A stretch of DNA of 64,000 nucleotides from Hymenobacter psychrophilus (GCF_900107135.1 NZ_FNOV01000003.1:124001-188000); one strand, 5' to 3'. Shown: positions 26,750 through 35,740, counted from the first letter of the stretch. Numbers and translations: made by a program. Notes: generated from the letters alone by a model not told the origin.

Positions 26750-27352
26750 TTAACCGTTAAAAACTTGAGCGAGGGTAATGCCACGAGCCTGAGCAATTTG
26801 CATCGGGTCACGCATTTTCAGCAGGGCATCGAAGGTAGCCTTTACCACGTTGTGGGGGTTCGACGAGCCTTTCGACTTAGCGAGGACATCTTTGATACCA
26901 GCGCTTTCGAATACGGCACGCATAGCACCGCCCGCAATTACACCCGTACCAGCAGCAGCCGGCTGAACCAGCACGAAACCACCCGAGTACTTACCTTCCA
27001 TTACGTGGGGAACGGTGTGCTTGTACAGCGGCACCTTCACCAAGTTCTTCTTAGCGTCGTCAATGCCTTTGGCAATGGCGTCGGTTACTTCGTTGGCTTT
27101 GCCGAGGCCGTAGCCCACGGTGCCGTTGCCGTCACCTACTACCACGATGGCCGAGAAGCTGAAGCGACGACCACCTTTTACCACTTTAGCAACCCGGTTG
27201 ATAGCTACTACTTTCTCTTTCAGGTCGGAGTCGCCAGTGCGCGAATCGTTGTTGCGGTCGTTGCCGCCCTTACGATCATTGCCACCACCACGACGGTCGT
27301 TGCCGCCGCGGTCGTTACCGCCAGCGCGGGGGCCGTTGTTGAATTCTGCCAT
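26750..27352 (-). CDS. rpsE: 30S ribosomal protein S5 with Gly/Asn/Asp/Arg-rich N-terminal extension
   Basis: 200 aa, ATG at 27352. The S5 core (about residues 43-200) is clear: [37 protein letters not shown] and [20 protein letters not shown]5 lines the mRNA entry channel with S3 and S4 and affects decoding accuracy. Before the core lie about 42 residues dominated by repeated GGNDR-like units (for example [20 protein letters not shown]), likely disordered and able to bind RNA. S3 in this window has a similar tail. The extension is in frame from the only plausible ATG. Confidence 0.97.
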   Translation of the reverse strand: MAEFNNGPRAGGNDRGGNDRRGGGNDRKGGNDRNNDSRTGDSDLKEKVVAINRVAKVVKGGRRFSFSAIVVVGDGNGTVGYGLGKANEVTDAIAKGIDDAKKNLVKVPLYKHTVPHVMEGKYSGGFVLVQPAAAGTGVIAGGAMRAVFESAGIKDVLAKSKGSSNPHNVVKATFDALLKMRDPMQIAQARGITLAQVFNG

Positions 27353-27361
27353 GATGATAGA

Positions 27362-27712
27362 TTAGAAATTGAGGCCGCCTTCGCGGGCTCCTTCTGCCAA
27401 TGATTTTACGCGGCCGTGGTAGAGGTAACCGGAGCGGTCAAATACCACTTTCGAAATTCCTTTTCCAGTAGCACGGGCGGCAAGTTCTTTGCCGACTGCG
27501 GCGGCGAGGGCGACTCCGTTGCCCCCTTCCACCGAAACGTGCTTCGAGGAAGCAGACGCCAGGGTATTGCCGGTAGTGTCGTCAATAATCTGAGCATAAA
27601 TGCCCGTATTGCTGCGGAACACCGACAAACGCGGACGCTCGGACGTGCCAGCCACCTTAGTGCGGATGATGCGCTGGATCCGTTTTCTTCTAGTTGCTTT
27701 ATCGAAAGCCAT
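27362..27712 (-). CDS. rplR: 50S ribosomal protein L18
   Basis: 116 aa, ATG at 27712. Binds 5S rRNA in the central protuberance with L5. Shows [38 protein letters not shown] and the end [20 protein letters not shown]. Normal length and position between rplF and rpsE. Confidence 0.98.
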   Translation of the reverse strand: MAFDKATRRKRIQRIIRTKVAGTSERPRLSVFRSNTGIYAQIIDDTTGNTLASASSKHVSVEGGNGVALAAAVGKELAARATGKGISKVVFDRSGYLYHGRVKSLAEGAREGGLNF

Positions 27713-27721
27713 GGTGCGTTA

Positions 27722-28276
27722 TTATTTCGAAGCCGTTTTACCAGCCTTACGACGAATCTGCTCACCCACGAAACGCACGCCTTTGCCTTTGTAGGGCTCA
27801 ACTTTGCGCAACGAGCGAATCTTTGCAGCTACCTGGCCCAGCAACTGCTTATCGATGCTGGTGAGGGTAACGATGGGGTTTTTACCTTTTTCGGTAACAG
27901 CCGTAGCCGTTACTTCGGCAGGCAGGGCCAAGAAGATGTTGTGCGAGTAGCCTAGCGACAGCTCAAGGGTGGTACCAGCCACAGCGGCTTTGTAACCCAC
28001 ACCTACCAACTCCAGCTTAGCCTCTACACCATTGCTCACGCCGCTAACGGCGTTGTTGAGCAAGGAGCGGTAGAGACCGTGCATGGCCTTGTGGCGCTTC
28101 TGCTCCGTGGGGCGGGTTACCACCAGCTGGCCGTCCTCGGTGGCCACGTTGATATCGCGGTCTACGGGAACCACCAGGGTGCCTTTCGGGCCCTTCACGG
28201 TTACGTTGTTGTCGTTGCTCACTTCAATCTGCACGTTGTCGGGCAGAGTGATGGGCAGTTTACCAATGCGTGACAT
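27722..28276 (-). CDS. rplF: 50S ribosomal protein L6
   Basis: 184 aa, ATG at 28276. Two tandem L6 folds near the factor-binding site of the 50S subunit. Shows MSRIGKLPITLPDNVQIEV, VTVKGPKGTLVVPVD and the C-terminal EPYKGKGVRFVGEQIRRKAG. Normal length; lies between rpsH and rplR. Confidence 0.98.
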   Translation of the reverse strand: MSRIGKLPITLPDNVQIEVSNDNNVTVKGPKGTLVVPVDRDINVATEDGQLVVTRPTEQKRHKAMHGLYRSLLNNAVSGVSNGVEAKLELVGVGYKAAVAGTTLELSLGYSHNIFLALPAEVTATAVTEKGKNPIVTLTSIDKQLLGQVAAKIRSLRKVEPYKGKGVRFVGEQIRRKAGKTASK

Positions 28277-28296
28277 AGTTTCTGTTTCCTTTCAGA

Positions 28297-28695
28297 TTAG
28301 TAAACGTAGCACAGCACTTCGCCGCCCACGTTCTCCGCCTTCGCCTCTTTCTCCGTCATCACGCCCTTCGACGTGGAGAGAATGGCGATGCCGAGGCCGC
28401 TGAGTACGCGGGGCATGTTGCCAACGTGCGCATACTGGCGCAGGCCGGGCGAGCTCACGCGCTGCAGCTTGGTAATAGCCGGCACCTTCGTGGTGGGGTT
28501 GTATTTGAGAGCGATTTTAATCGTTCCCTGCACGGCGGCATCGTCAAAACGGTAGCTCTGAATGTAGCCCTTTTTGTAGAGCACCTTCGTGATTTCCTTT
28601 TTGATGTTGCTGGCCGGAATTTCCACCACCCGGTGGTTTGCCTTGATGGCATTGCGTACCCGGGTCAGGTAGTCGGCAATTGGATCTGTGTTCAT
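28297..28695 (-). CDS. rpsH: 30S ribosomal protein S8
   Basis: 132 aa, ATG at 28695. Primary 16S rRNA binder; in E. coli also the repressor of the spc operon. Shows MNTDPIADYLTRVRNAIKAN, HVGNMPRVLSGLGIAILSTS and GGEVLCYVY. It is first after a strong hairpin and a promoter-like box at 28734-28741, so it probably starts a new transcription unit. Confidence 0.98.
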   Translation of the reverse strand: MNTDPIADYLTRVRNAIKANHRVVEIPASNIKKEITKVLYKKGYIQSYRFDDAAVQGTIKIALKYNPTTKVPAITKLQRVSSPGLRQYAHVGNMPRVLSGLGIAILSTSKGVMTEKEAKAENVGGEVLCYVY

Positions 28696-28733
28696 TCGAT
28701 TGTAAAAATGAAGCGCCCTTTTTTAGGGAGCCG

Positions 28734-28741
28734 CAAAGATA
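28734..28741 (-). promoter_or_regulatory. Bacteroidota-type -7 box for the rpsH unit
   Basis: TATCTTTG on the minus strand matches TAnnTTTG. It lies immediately after the hairpin at 28743-28782 and about 40 bases before the rpsH start. No TTG -33 element is at the usual spacing. Confidence 0.5.
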
Positions 28742-28742
28742 G

Positions 28743-28782
28743 GAAAATTTCGCCGCCACGGAAAGTGGCGACGAAATTTTCG
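28743..28782 (-). terminator. Strong hairpin between rpsN and rpsH
   Basis: On the minus strand a 17-bp stem (GAAAATTTCGTCGCCAC with GTGGCGGCGAAATTTTC) has one G-U pair and a 5-base loop. It lies in the 245-base rpsN-rpsH gap directly before a promoter-like box. Only a short pyrimidine tract follows (CTATCTTT), so termination may be partial. Confidence 0.7.
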
Positions 28783-28860
28783 GTTAAGACTACTCGGCTC
28801 GGCTTATAAAGGCTCGGCCAATGGTTTCTTTCGGCAACCTGCCAAATTTCTTGGTTGAAT

Positions 28861-28942
28861 AAAGGATGAGAGATAAAAGGATTAAAGACTTCTGTAAAGT
28901 TGTCCCTTATCCTTTCATCTCTTATTCTTCATCCAATCCTTT
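28861..28942. repeat. Imperfect inverted repeat after rpsN
   Basis: AGAGATAAAAGGAT (28869-28882) and ATCCTTTCATCTCT (28909-28922) pair with one mismatch, and outer AAAGGAT/ATCCTTT blocks extend the pairing to the rpsN stop codon. With the hairpin at 28743-28782 it gives the rpsN-rpsH gap two stacked stem-loops. Confidence 0.65.
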
Positions 28943-29210
28943 ACCAGCTCGACTTGGTTACGCCGGGGATTTTGCCGGCGAGAGCCATTTCGCGGAAGCG
29001 TACGCGGCTGATGCCGAACTTACGCATGTAACCACGAGGACGGCCGTCGATTTTGTCGCGGTTGTGCAGGCGCACAGGCGACGCATTGCGCGGCAGTTTG
29101 TCCAAGCCTTCGTAGTCGCCGGCCGCTTTCAGGGCCTTGCGCTTCTCGGCGTAACGGGCTACGGTAGCGATGCGCTTCCGTTCCCGTGCTTTCATGCTCT
29201 CCTTAGCCAT
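28941..29210 (-). CDS. rpsN: 30S ribosomal protein S14, zinc-free type
   Basis: 89 aa, ATG at 29210. Head protein of the 30S subunit. This is the longer form without zinc-binding cysteines (no Cys in the chain); it shows [20 protein letters not shown] and the conserved [19 protein letters not shown]. Its start overlaps the rplE stop by 8 bases. A 245-base gap with hairpins follows, so it probably ends a transcription unit. Confidence 0.98.
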   Translation of the reverse strand: MAKESMKARERKRIATVARYAEKRKALKAAGDYEGLDKLPRNASPVRLHNRDKIDGRPRGYMRKFGISRVRFREMALAGKIPGVTKSSW

Positions 29211-29763
29211 TGTTTTCTTTCTTAGCGTTGGCGAATGGCATTCCGAAGGCCTTGAGCAGCTCGTAGCTCTGCTCGTCGTTTTCGGCCGACGTCACGAAGG
29301 TGATGTCCATGCCGGCAATCGACTTGATCTTGTCAATCGAAATTTCCGGGAAAATGATCTGCTCCTTCACGCCCAGGGTGTAGTTACCCCGGCCATCAAA
29401 GCCCTTGTCGTTAATTCCTTTGAAGTCACGTACCCGGGGCAGAGCCACGGTCAGCAAACGGTCGAGGAATTCGTACATCTGCTCACCACGCAGCGTTACG
29501 CGGGCGCCGATTGGCATGCCCTCGCGCAGCTTGAAGTTCGATACCGAACGCTTGGCGATAGTTGGAACAGCTTTCTGACCGGTGATGATGGTCAGTTCGT
29601 CTACTCCGTTATCCACCAGCTTCTTGTCGGCAACAGCCGCGCCAATGCCGCGGTTGATGCAGATTTTAGTGATGCGCGGTACCTGCATGATGCTCTTGAA
29701 CTGGAATTTCTCCTGGAGCGCGGGTACTACTTCGTTGTTGTATTTGTCTTTGAAACGAGCCAT
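29203..29763 (-). CDS. rplE: 50S ribosomal protein L5
   Basis: 186 aa, ATG at 29763. Binds 5S rRNA and contacts the P-site tRNA. Shows [60 protein letters not shown] and the region after [20 protein letters not shown]. Normal length; overlaps rpsN by 8 bases. Confidence 0.98.
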   Translation of the reverse strand: MARFKDKYNNEVVPALQEKFQFKSIMQVPRITKICINRGIGAAVADKKLVDNGVDELTIITGQKAVPTIAKRSVSNFKLREGMPIGARVTLRGEQMYEFLDRLLTVALPRVRDFKGINDKGFDGRGNYTLGVKEQIIFPEISIDKIKSIAGMDITFVTSAENDEQSYELLKAFGMPFANAKKENNG

Positions 29764-29774
29764 GTCGGAAGCGG

Positions 29775-30035
29775 TTAGGCGTTAGCCGAGTCCACGCGCT
29801 TCACGTTGCTCACGTGAATCGGGGCCTCGATCTTGGTGATGCCGCCCTGGGGGTTCTTCGCACTGGGTTTGTTGTGCTTGGTTGCCAGGTTCAGGCCTTC
29901 CACGATCACACGCTGGGTCGAACGGTTGACCGACTTGATGGTGCCGGTCTTGCCTTTCTCGTCGCCGGCAATCACCAGAACGGTGTCACCAGTTTTCACG
30001 TGCAGTTTCGTAGGCGTTGCTTTTTTCGTTGCCAT
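29775..30035 (-). CDS. rplX: 50S ribosomal protein L24
   Basis: 86 aa, ATG at 30035. Assembly-initiating 50S protein with a KOW motif ([20 protein letters not shown]). Slightly shorter than the E. coli form. It lies 2 bases after the rplN stop and 11 bases before rplE. Confidence 0.97.
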   Translation of the reverse strand: MATKKATPTKLHVKTGDTVLVIAGDEKGKTGTIKSVNRSTQRVIVEGLNLATKHNKPSAKNPQGGITKIEAPIHVSNVKRVDSANA

Positions 30036-30037
30036 GC

Positions 30038-30406
30038 TTAGAGAACTTCAGGAGCCAGCGAAACAATCTTCATGAACTGGCGCTCACGCAGCTCGCGGGC
30101 TACGGGGCCGAAGATGCGCGTACCACGCGGCTCGTCGTTATTGTTGAGCAGCACGGCAGCGTTGTCGTCGAAGCGAATATAAGAGCCATCCTTGCGGCGA
30201 ACCTCTTTCTTCGTGCGAACTACAACAGCGCGGGAAACCGTGCCTTTTTTAGCGTTGCCGGAGCCAATGGCCGACTTGATGGACACGACAATTTTGTCGC
30301 CCACACTCGCGTATTTCTTGCCCGTGCCACCGAGGACACGAATGCAGAGAACTTCTTTGGCGCCGCTGTTATCAGCGACGGTCAGACGGGATTCTTGCTG
30401 TATCAT
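30038..30406 (-). CDS. rplN: 50S ribosomal protein L14
   Basis: 122 aa, ATG at 30406. Interface protein that contacts 16S rRNA helix 14 in the 70S ribosome. Shows [33 protein letters not shown] and [20 protein letters not shown]. Normal length; starts 1 base after the rpsQ stop. Confidence 0.98.
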   Translation of the reverse strand: MIQQESRLTVADNSGAKEVLCIRVLGGTGKKYASVGDKIVVSIKSAIGSGNAKKGTVSRAVVVRTKKEVRRKDGSYIRFDDNAAVLLNNNDEPRGTRIFGPVARELRERQFMKIVSLAPEVL

Positions 30407-30407
30407 C

Positions 30408-30701
30408 TTACTTGGCGCGTTCTAGAATTTCGACCAGTCTCCACCGCTTCAGCTTGCTGAGGGGGCGGGTACCCATTATGCGCACCGTGTCGCCTTCGCC
30501 GCACTCGTTGTTCTCGTCGTGGGCCATGAACTTGGTCGACTTGGTAACGAACTTGCCGTAGATCGGGTGCTTCATCTTGCTCTCAACCATTACCGTGATG
30601 GACTTGTCCATCTTGGAGGAGGTTACGCGGCCGATGATTTCTTTGCGCAGGTTCCGCTCAGTGGTAGCGGCAGTGCCCTGCTGTTCTTCGTTGTTTGCCA
30701 T
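30408..30701 (-). CDS. rpsQ: 30S ribosomal protein S17
   Basis: 97 aa, ATG at 30701. Early-binding 16S rRNA protein with an OB-fold: [54 protein letters not shown]. About 16 acidic/polar N-terminal residues precede the core ([15 protein letters not shown]), a little longer than in E. coli. Confidence 0.97.
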   Translation of the reverse strand: MANNEEQQGTAATTERNLRKEIIGRVTSSKMDKSITVMVESKMKHPIYGKFVTKSTKFMAHDENNECGEGDTVRIMGTRPLSKLKRWRLVEILERAK

Positions 30702-30703
30702 CG

Positions 30704-30916
30704 TTAGTTAGCAGTGTTTGTAGCCTGCTCATTCTCGCGACGCTTCAACTCGGTCAGCAGACGGGCGACGTTTTTGCGGGCTTGCTTCAGACGGAGCGGG
30801 TTTTCCAGCGGCGAGATGGCATGCGCGAAGCGCATGGTCTGGCCCGAGGTCTGCTCGGTCTTCAATTGATTTTTGAGGTCCTCTAGCGAGAGGTTACGGA
30901 TTTCGGTGTTCTTCAT
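30704..30916 (-). CDS. rpmC: 50S ribosomal protein L29
   Basis: 70 aa, ATG at 30916. Two-helix protein at the peptide exit tunnel. Shows [34 protein letters not shown] spacing (seen as [20 protein letters not shown]) and [15 protein letters not shown]. Starts 1 base after the rplP stop. Confidence 0.97.
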   Translation of the reverse strand: MKNTEIRNLSLEDLKNQLKTEQTSGQTMRFAHAISPLENPLRLKQARKNVARLLTELKRRENEQATNTAN

Positions 30917-30917
30917 C

Positions 30918-31343
30918 TTACTTGTTATCTACGTAGTCACGACGAACAACAAACGACGTCCGTACCGGCAGTTTCTGAGCGGCCAGACGCAGCGACTCTT
31001 GGGCTACTTCCAGCGTTACCCCGTCCGATTCGAACATGATAGTGCCAGGCTTCACACAGGCTACCCAATACTCGGGCGAACCTTTACCCTTACCCATCCG
31101 CACTTCAGCAGGCTTCTTGGTAATCGGCTTGTCGGGAAAAATGCGGATCCATACTTGACCTTCGCGTTTCATGGCGCGGGTCATGGCGATACGGGCTGCC
31201 TCAATCTGGCGAGCCGTAATCCACGCTTGTTCCAGCGACTTGATAGCGAACGAACCGAAGTCGATGGAGCTGCCGCGATGGGCTAAGCCATGTATGCGAC
31301 CCTTTTGCATCTTGCGATACTTGGTCCTTTTCGGTTGTAACAT
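30918..31343 (-). CDS. rplP: 50S ribosomal protein L16
   Basis: 141 aa, ATG at 31343. Late-assembly protein near the A-site tRNA elbow. Shows [59 protein letters not shown] and [20 protein letters not shown]. Normal length; lies 39 bases after rpsC. Confidence 0.98.
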   Translation of the reverse strand: MLQPKRTKYRKMQKGRIHGLAHRGSSIDFGSFAIKSLEQAWITARQIEAARIAMTRAMKREGQVWIRIFPDKPITKKPAEVRMGKGKGSPEYWVACVKPGTIMFESDGVTLEVAQESLRLAAQKLPVRTSFVVRRDYVDNK

Positions 31344-31382
31344 GAGATATACTGTCTTAAAATTCGAGAGAAAGGGAGAGGA

Positions 31383-32246
31383 CTAGCGACGCGGTGCGCC
31401 ACCGCCCCGGTTGGCGCCACCGGCACCACCTGCACCTGGTCCACCTGGACCCCGGCGCTGGCCGCCGCGGCTGTCGCCGCCCCGGTCACCACCACGGCTA
31501 TCACCACCCCGGTCGTTACGGTCGCGGCGCGGGCCACGCTCGCCACGAGGGCCGCGGTCGTTGCCACCACGGCTGTCGCCCTGGCCGCCTGCCGGCTGCT
31601 GGTTAGGCGAGAGGTCGGGCTTGCCGAACACCTCACCGCGCATGATCCACACTTTGATGCCGATCTTGCCATATACCGTCTGGGCTTCCGAGAGAGCATA
31701 GTCGATGTCGGCGCGCAGCGTGTGCAGCGGCGTACGACCCTCCTTGTACTGCTCGGAGCGGGCGATTTCAGCCCCACCCAAACGACCGCCACACTGAATC
31801 TTGATGCCTTCGGCACCAACACGCATAGCAGCCTGGATCGACATCTTCATGGCGCGACGGAACGAGATTCGGGCGGCCAGCTGCTGGGCTATGCTCTCGC
31901 CAACCAGCTTGGCGTCCAACTCGGGGCGCTTAATCTCGAAAATGTTGATCTGAACGTCTTTGCCAGTGATTTGCTTCAGTTCGTCCTTGATCTTGTCCAC
32001 CTCGGCGCCGCCTTTACCAATCACTACGCCCGGACGGGCCGTGTTGATGGTAATGGTCACACGCTTGAGCGTGCGCTCAATCACGATGCGGCTAATGCCA
32101 CCCTTCGGAATACGAGCGTTGATGTATTTGCGGATCTTCTCGTCTTCAACCAGCTTGTCGGCAAAGTCCTTGCCGCCGTACCAGTTCGAGTCCCATCCTT
32201 TGATGATTCCCAGACGGAAGCCAACCGGATTTACTTTCTGTCCCAT
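31383..32246 (-). CDS. rpsC: 30S ribosomal protein S3 with RGG-rich C-terminal extension
   Basis: 287 aa, ATG at 32246. The normal S3 core spans about residues 1-215: [22 protein letters not shown]-domain [34 protein letters not shown] and [16 protein letters not shown]3 lines the mRNA entry channel with S4 and S5 and has helicase-like activity there. The last ~70 residues are a low-complexity tail of Arg-Gly-Gly, Gly-Asp and Pro units (for example [17 protein letters not shown]), ending GGAPRR. Such RGG tails usually bind RNA and are disordered. S5 in this window has a similar N-terminal extension. Confidence 0.98.
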   Translation of the reverse strand: MGQKVNPVGFRLGIIKGWDSNWYGGKDFADKLVEDEKIRKYINARIPKGGISRIVIERTLKRVTITINTARPGVVIGKGGAEVDKIKDELKQITGKDVQINIFEIKRPELDAKLVGESIAQQLAARISFRRAMKMSIQAAMRVGAEGIKIQCGGRLGGAEIARSEQYKEGRTPLHTLRADIDYALSEAQTVYGKIGIKVWIMRGEVFGKPDLSPNQQPAGGQGDSRGGNDRGPRGERGPRRDRNDRGGDSRGGDRGGDSRGGQRRGPGGPGAGGAGGANRGGGAPRR

Positions 32247-32251
32247 AGTGC

Positions 32252-32737
32252 TTATGCGGTGGCTTCTGCCTTGGTTTCAGTTGATTTCTTGGTGCTGCTG
32301 CGACGCGAAGTCTTCTTAGGAGCGGCATCGGCCGAAGCCTCAGTGCCCTTCGTCTCGGCGGCTTGCTGCGCGGCGGCTTTGCTGCCGAGCGGCTCAACCT
32401 TAGAGTCGATGATCAGCGTCACGTGGTTGCTGCGCTTGCGGATGCGGTGGCCACGACCCTGGGGGGCGGGGCGCAGACGCTTCAGCATGCGGCCTTCATC
32501 CACGAAAATCTCCTTGATGTAGAGATTGGCATCCTCGATGCGCTCGTCCTCATTCTTAAGCTGCCAGTTGGCCAGGGCCGACAGGAGCAACTTTTCGATT
32601 TTGGGAGCACCCGAGTTGGCCTCAAACTTCAGCAGGCCGAGGGCACGGGTCACTTTCTGACCACGAACCAGGTTGGCCACCAAGCGCATCTTGCGCGGCG
32701 AGGTGGGCACGTTCCGGAGTTTAGCTACTGCTTCCAT
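32252..32737 (-). CDS. rplV: 50S ribosomal protein L22 with C-terminal extension
   Basis: 161 aa from the ATG at 32737 ([20 protein letters not shown]); residues encoded up to 32803 overlap rpsS and are not L22-like. L22 lines the peptide exit tunnel; the loop [20 protein letters not shown] and [12 protein letters not shown] are intact. About 48 further residues form an Ala/Lys/Thr/Ser-rich tail (for example [17 protein letters not shown]), similar in character to the L17 tail. Confidence 0.97.
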   Translation of the reverse strand: MEAVAKLRNVPTSPRKMRLVANLVRGQKVTRALGLLKFEANSGAPKIEKLLLSALANWQLKNEDERIEDANLYIKEIFVDEGRMLKRLRPAPQGRGHRIRKRSNHVTLIIDSKVEPLGSKAAAQQAAETKGTEASADAAPKKTSRRSSTKKSTETKAEATA

Positions 32738-32738
32738 A

Positions 32739-33017
32739 TTAGCGCTTGCCTTTATCTTTCTTGGCGACGTGGCCGCGGAAGTTACGAGTAGGGGCAAACT
32801 CACCGAGCTTGTGACCTACCATGTTCTCCGTGACATACACCGGGATGAACTTATTACCGTTGTGCACGGCGAACGTGTGGCCAACGAAGTCGGGCGAAAT
32901 CATCGAGCGGCGAGACCAGGTCTTCACCACCGACTTTTTGCCGGATTCTTCCATCGCCGTTACTTTCTTCTCGAGCCGGAAGTCAATGTACGGCCCTTTT
33001 TTCAGTGAACGTGCCAT
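32739..33017 (-). CDS. rpsS: 30S ribosomal protein S19
   Basis: 92 aa, ATG at 33017. Head protein that contacts S13 and the 50S subunit. Shows [38 protein letters not shown] and [20 protein letters not shown]. Normal length; sits between rplB and rplV with gaps of 1-3 bases. Confidence 0.98.
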   Translation of the reverse strand: MARSLKKGPYIDFRLEKKVTAMEESGKKSVVKTWSRRSMISPDFVGHTFAVHNGNKFIPVYVTENMVGHKLGEFAPTRNFRGHVAKKDKGKR

Positions 33018-33020
33018 TGC

Positions 33021-33848
33021 TTATTTCTTGCCTTTACGGTTGACGATGAGCTGCTCGGAATACTTGTTCTTGTTACGGGTCTTCTGACCTTTCGAGAAGA
33101 TACCGTTACGGCTGCGTGGGTGACCACCCGACGACTTGCCTTCACCACCACCCATTGGGTGATCGACAGGGTTCATGGCTACACCACGAACGCGCGGACG
33201 ACGACCCAACCAGCGGTTGCGGCCGGCTTTGCCCAAACGAACGTTCATGTGGTCGCCGTTGGAGACAGTACCAACCGTGGCCATGCAGGTTACGAGAACC
33301 ATACGCATTTCGCCGGAAGGCAGCTTCAGGGTAGCGTAGCGGTCTTCGCGGGCTACGAGCTGGGCGTAGGTACCGGCCGAGCGGGCCATTGCGGCACCAG
33401 CACCGGGCTGCAGCTCGATGGCGTGCACGATAGTACCGAGGGGAATTTCGCGCAGGGGCAGGGCATTGCCTACCTCAGGGGCCACTCCCGTACCCGAAAC
33501 GATTACCGTGCCCACAGCCAGACCGGCCGGAGCAATGATGTAACGCTTCTCACCGTCGGCGTACTGCAGCAAAGCAATACGGGCGGTGCGGTTGGGGTCG
33601 TACTCAATCGTCTTCACCGTGGCGGGCACCGAGGCCTTGTCACGCTTGAAGTCGATGATACGGTAACGGGCTTTGTGTCCGCCGCCAATGTAGCGGTTCG
33701 ACATTTTGCCCGAATTGTTACGGCCACCGGAGTTTTTGAGAGGTGCCAACAGCGACTTCTCCGGCGTCGACGCAGTTAGCTCGTCGAAGGCCGGGGCGAT
33801 GCGGAAGCGCTGACCCGGTGATGTTGGTCTTAGTTTTTTGAGTGCCAT
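33021..33848 (-). CDS. rplB: 50S ribosomal protein L2
   Basis: 275 aa, ATG at 33848. Core 50S protein needed for subunit joining and peptidyl-transferase structure. Shows [40 protein letters not shown] and the C-terminal [20 protein letters not shown] with the conserved His of the active-site region. Normal length. Confidence 0.99.
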   Translation of the reverse strand: MALKKLRPTSPGQRFRIAPAFDELTASTPEKSLLAPLKNSGGRNNSGKMSNRYIGGGHKARYRIIDFKRDKASVPATVKTIEYDPNRTARIALLQYADGEKRYIIAPAGLAVGTVIVSGTGVAPEVGNALPLREIPLGTIVHAIELQPGAGAAMARSAGTYAQLVAREDRYATLKLPSGEMRMVLVTCMATVGTVSNGDHMNVRLGKAGRNRWLGRRPRVRGVAMNPVDHPMGGGEGKSSGGHPRSRNGIFSKGQKTRNKNKYSEQLIVNRKGKK

Positions 33849-33887
33849 TACTCTTGCTTAGGAAAAATTCTTGGCTGAAAGAAAGGC

Positions 33888-34175
33888 TTACAGGCCGCTG
33901 TAGAAGTCGATGATGTCGCCTTCTTTCACGGTAACCACGGCCTTTTTGCCGTGCGGACGACGGCCCGAGATGGAACCGCCTTTCGTGAACTTCGACTTCA
34001 CCTTACCAATCGTGCGCATCGTGCTGATGCTGGTGATGGTAACGCCATAAAGCTGCTCAATCTCTTTCTTGATTTGCACCTTGTTGGCATCGATGGCTAC
34101 GTCGAAGGAGTACTGTCCTTTGTCGTTAAGGCTGGTTGCCTTCTCCGTTACGATGGGTTTTTTCAGAATGCTCAT
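33888..34175 (-). CDS. rplW: 50S ribosomal protein L23
   Basis: 95 aa, ATG at 34175. Exit-tunnel protein that docks SRP and trigger factor. Shows LKKPIVTEKATSLNDKGQYS, FDVAIDANKVQIKKEIEQLY and GRRPHGKKAVVTVKEGD. Its ATG overlaps the rplD stop codon (TAATG), implying translational coupling. Confidence 0.98.
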   Translation of the reverse strand: MSILKKPIVTEKATSLNDKGQYSFDVAIDANKVQIKKEIEQLYGVTITSISTMRTIGKVKSKFTKGGSISGRRPHGKKAVVTVKEGDIIDFYSGL

Positions 34176-34813
34176 TACTCAGCAGTGGTATAGAGTTGTT
34201 CCAAGGCCGTCAGCGCATCCTCCGACAGCAACAGCGTATCGGTGTTCAGCAAATCGTGGGTGTTGAGGGCTACGGGGGTAGCCACGCTCACGCGCTGAAT
34301 GTTGCGGGCCGACAGGATCACGTTCTTTTCAACCGCACCCGTTACGAGCAGGGTCTTTTTACCGTTGTTCAGCTTCAGGCCAGCCATAATGGCTACGAAG
34401 TCCTTGGTCTTCACGGCCGACATCGTAATGTTTTCCACTACAGATACCTTGCCGTCCTGAGCCAGCGTCGAGAGAGCCGACAGGCGGGCCAGACGCTTGG
34501 TTTTCTTGTTGAGCTTGAAGCCGTAGTCGCGGGGCTGGGGACCGAACATACGGCCACCACCTACGAATACGCCCGACTTCATAGAGCCGGCACGGGCACC
34601 GCCGGTGCCTTTCTGCTTCTTTAGCTTCTTGGTCGTACCGTGCACTTCGTTGCGCTGCTTCGACTTGTGCGTGCCCTGGCGCTGGTTGGCCAGGTACTGC
34701 TTCACGTCGAGGTACATCACGTGCTCGTTCGGCTCGAGGCCGAAGATGGCGTCGGACAGGGTGACCTTACGGCCGGTGTCTTCGCCTTTGATGTTGATTA
34801 CTGACAGTTCCAT
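34175..34813 (-). CDS. rplD: 50S ribosomal protein L4
   Basis: 212 aa from the ATG at 34813 (MELSVINIKGEDTGRKVTLS); the frame continues upstream to 34858 but into rplC. L4 lines the exit tunnel and is the S10-operon repressor in E. coli. Shows RQGTHKSKQRNEVHGTTKKL, GGGRMFGPQPRDYGFKLNKK and a C-terminal Rossmann-like part. Ends in a TAATG overlap with rplW. Confidence 0.98.
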   Translation of the reverse strand: MELSVINIKGEDTGRKVTLSDAIFGLEPNEHVMYLDVKQYLANQRQGTHKSKQRNEVHGTTKKLKKQKGTGGARAGSMKSGVFVGGGRMFGPQPRDYGFKLNKKTKRLARLSALSTLAQDGKVSVVENITMSAVKTKDFVAIMAGLKLNNGKKTLLVTGAVEKNVILSARNIQRVSVATPVALNTHDLLNTDTLLLSEDALTALEQLYTTAE

Positions 34814-34823
34814 CTTAACTAGG

Positions 34824-35444
34824 TTATTTTTCCAGGAACACGAAAGAATTCTTGGCACCGGGAATCGAGCCGCTCACCACGATGAGGTTTTTGTCGGCTA
34901 CAATGCGCATAACCTTCAAGTTCTGCACTTTCACCCGGTCGTTGCCCATGCGGCCACCCATGCGCATTCCTTTGAATACGCGCGAAGGCCACGAGCAGGC
35001 ACCAATAGAACCAGGGTGACGAGCCCGGTTGTGCTGACCGTGGGTCTGGCCACCAACACCGGCGAAGTTGTATCGCTTTACTACGCCCTGGAAACCTTTA
35101 CCCTTCGACGTTCCAACAACGTCCACGAATTCGCCTTCGGCGAACAGCGAGGTGTTGATTTCGCTGCCAGCGGCAAAGTTGGCGGCGTCGTTGGTGCGGA
35201 ACTCAACGAGTTTCTTTTTTGGGGTGGTTCCGGCTTTAGCGAAGTGACCAGCCAGAGGCTTGGTCGTGTTCTTCGCTTTTTTCTCGCCGTAACCGAGCTG
35301 GATGGCCAGATAGCCGTCCGTTTCGATGGTCTTAACCTGCGTCACTACGCACGGACCCGCTTCGATGAGCGTGCAGGGAATGTTCTTCCCGTCCGGGGTG
35401 AAGAGGCTTGTCATACCGATTTTTTTACCGATGATGCCAGGCAT
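34824..35444 (-). CDS. rplC: 50S ribosomal protein L3
   Basis: 206 aa, ATG at 35444. Early assembly protein near the peptidyl-transferase centre. Shows [59 protein letters not shown] and [23 protein letters not shown] signature (seen as [20 protein letters not shown]). It begins a unit preceded by a promoter-like box at 35511-35518 and by the rpsJ terminator. Confidence 0.98.
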   Translation of the reverse strand: MPGIIGKKIGMTSLFTPDGKNIPCTLIEAGPCVVTQVKTIETDGYLAIQLGYGEKKAKNTTKPLAGHFAKAGTTPKKKLVEFRTNDAANFAAGSEINTSLFAEGEFVDVVGTSKGKGFQGVVKRYNFAGVGGQTHGQHNRARHPGSIGACSWPSRVFKGMRMGGRMGNDRVKVQNLKVMRIVADKNLIVVSGSIPGAKNSFVFLEK

Positions 35445-35510
35445 TCAATTGGGGTTTTAAAAAAAAGACACACTCGAAAACGCCCGCGTGGCATTTTCGG
35501 AAATGGAGTG

Positions 35511-35518
35511 CAAAGCTA
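35511..35518 (-). promoter_or_regulatory. Bacteroidota-type -7 box for the rplC unit
   Basis: TAGCTTTG on the minus strand matches TAnnTTTG, 67 bases before the rplC start. A TTG lies 14 bases upstream, shorter than the usual ~19. The rest of the 35445-35740 gap holds the rpsJ terminator and nothing else recognised. Confidence 0.5.
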
Positions 35519-35678
35519 GGAAATTGTTAGCGCAATATCTAAGGTGGCCCCGAAATATTTTCAGAGTTAGGTAGTTAGGCGCAAAATGCCGGCGGTTGTA
35601 ACGCGTCGTGCCCAGTGCCATGCAGCCAAAGCACGGACTGTCCTTTTTCACGCGTCCTCCCTCCTGGCCAAGCAAAAA

Positions 35679-35716
35679 CGCCCCACCGGCTCCGAAGAGA
35701 CAGTGGGGCGTTTTAC
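35679..35716 (-). terminator. Intrinsic terminator after rpsJ
   Basis: On the minus strand AAAACGCCCCAC pairs with GTGGGGCGTTTT across a 15-base loop and is followed by TTGC. It lies about 25 bases past the rpsJ stop, so the rpsL-rpsG-fusA-rpsJ transcript can end here. Confidence 0.85.
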
Positions 35717-35740
35717 AGTCAGCTAACGCAAATCCGGTCC

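Noticed and set aside
31283..31822. Overlapping minus-strand frame within rpsC
   Set aside because: It is in a different frame over the S3 RGG tail and is Ala/Val/Thr-rich low complexity; S3 explains the region fully.
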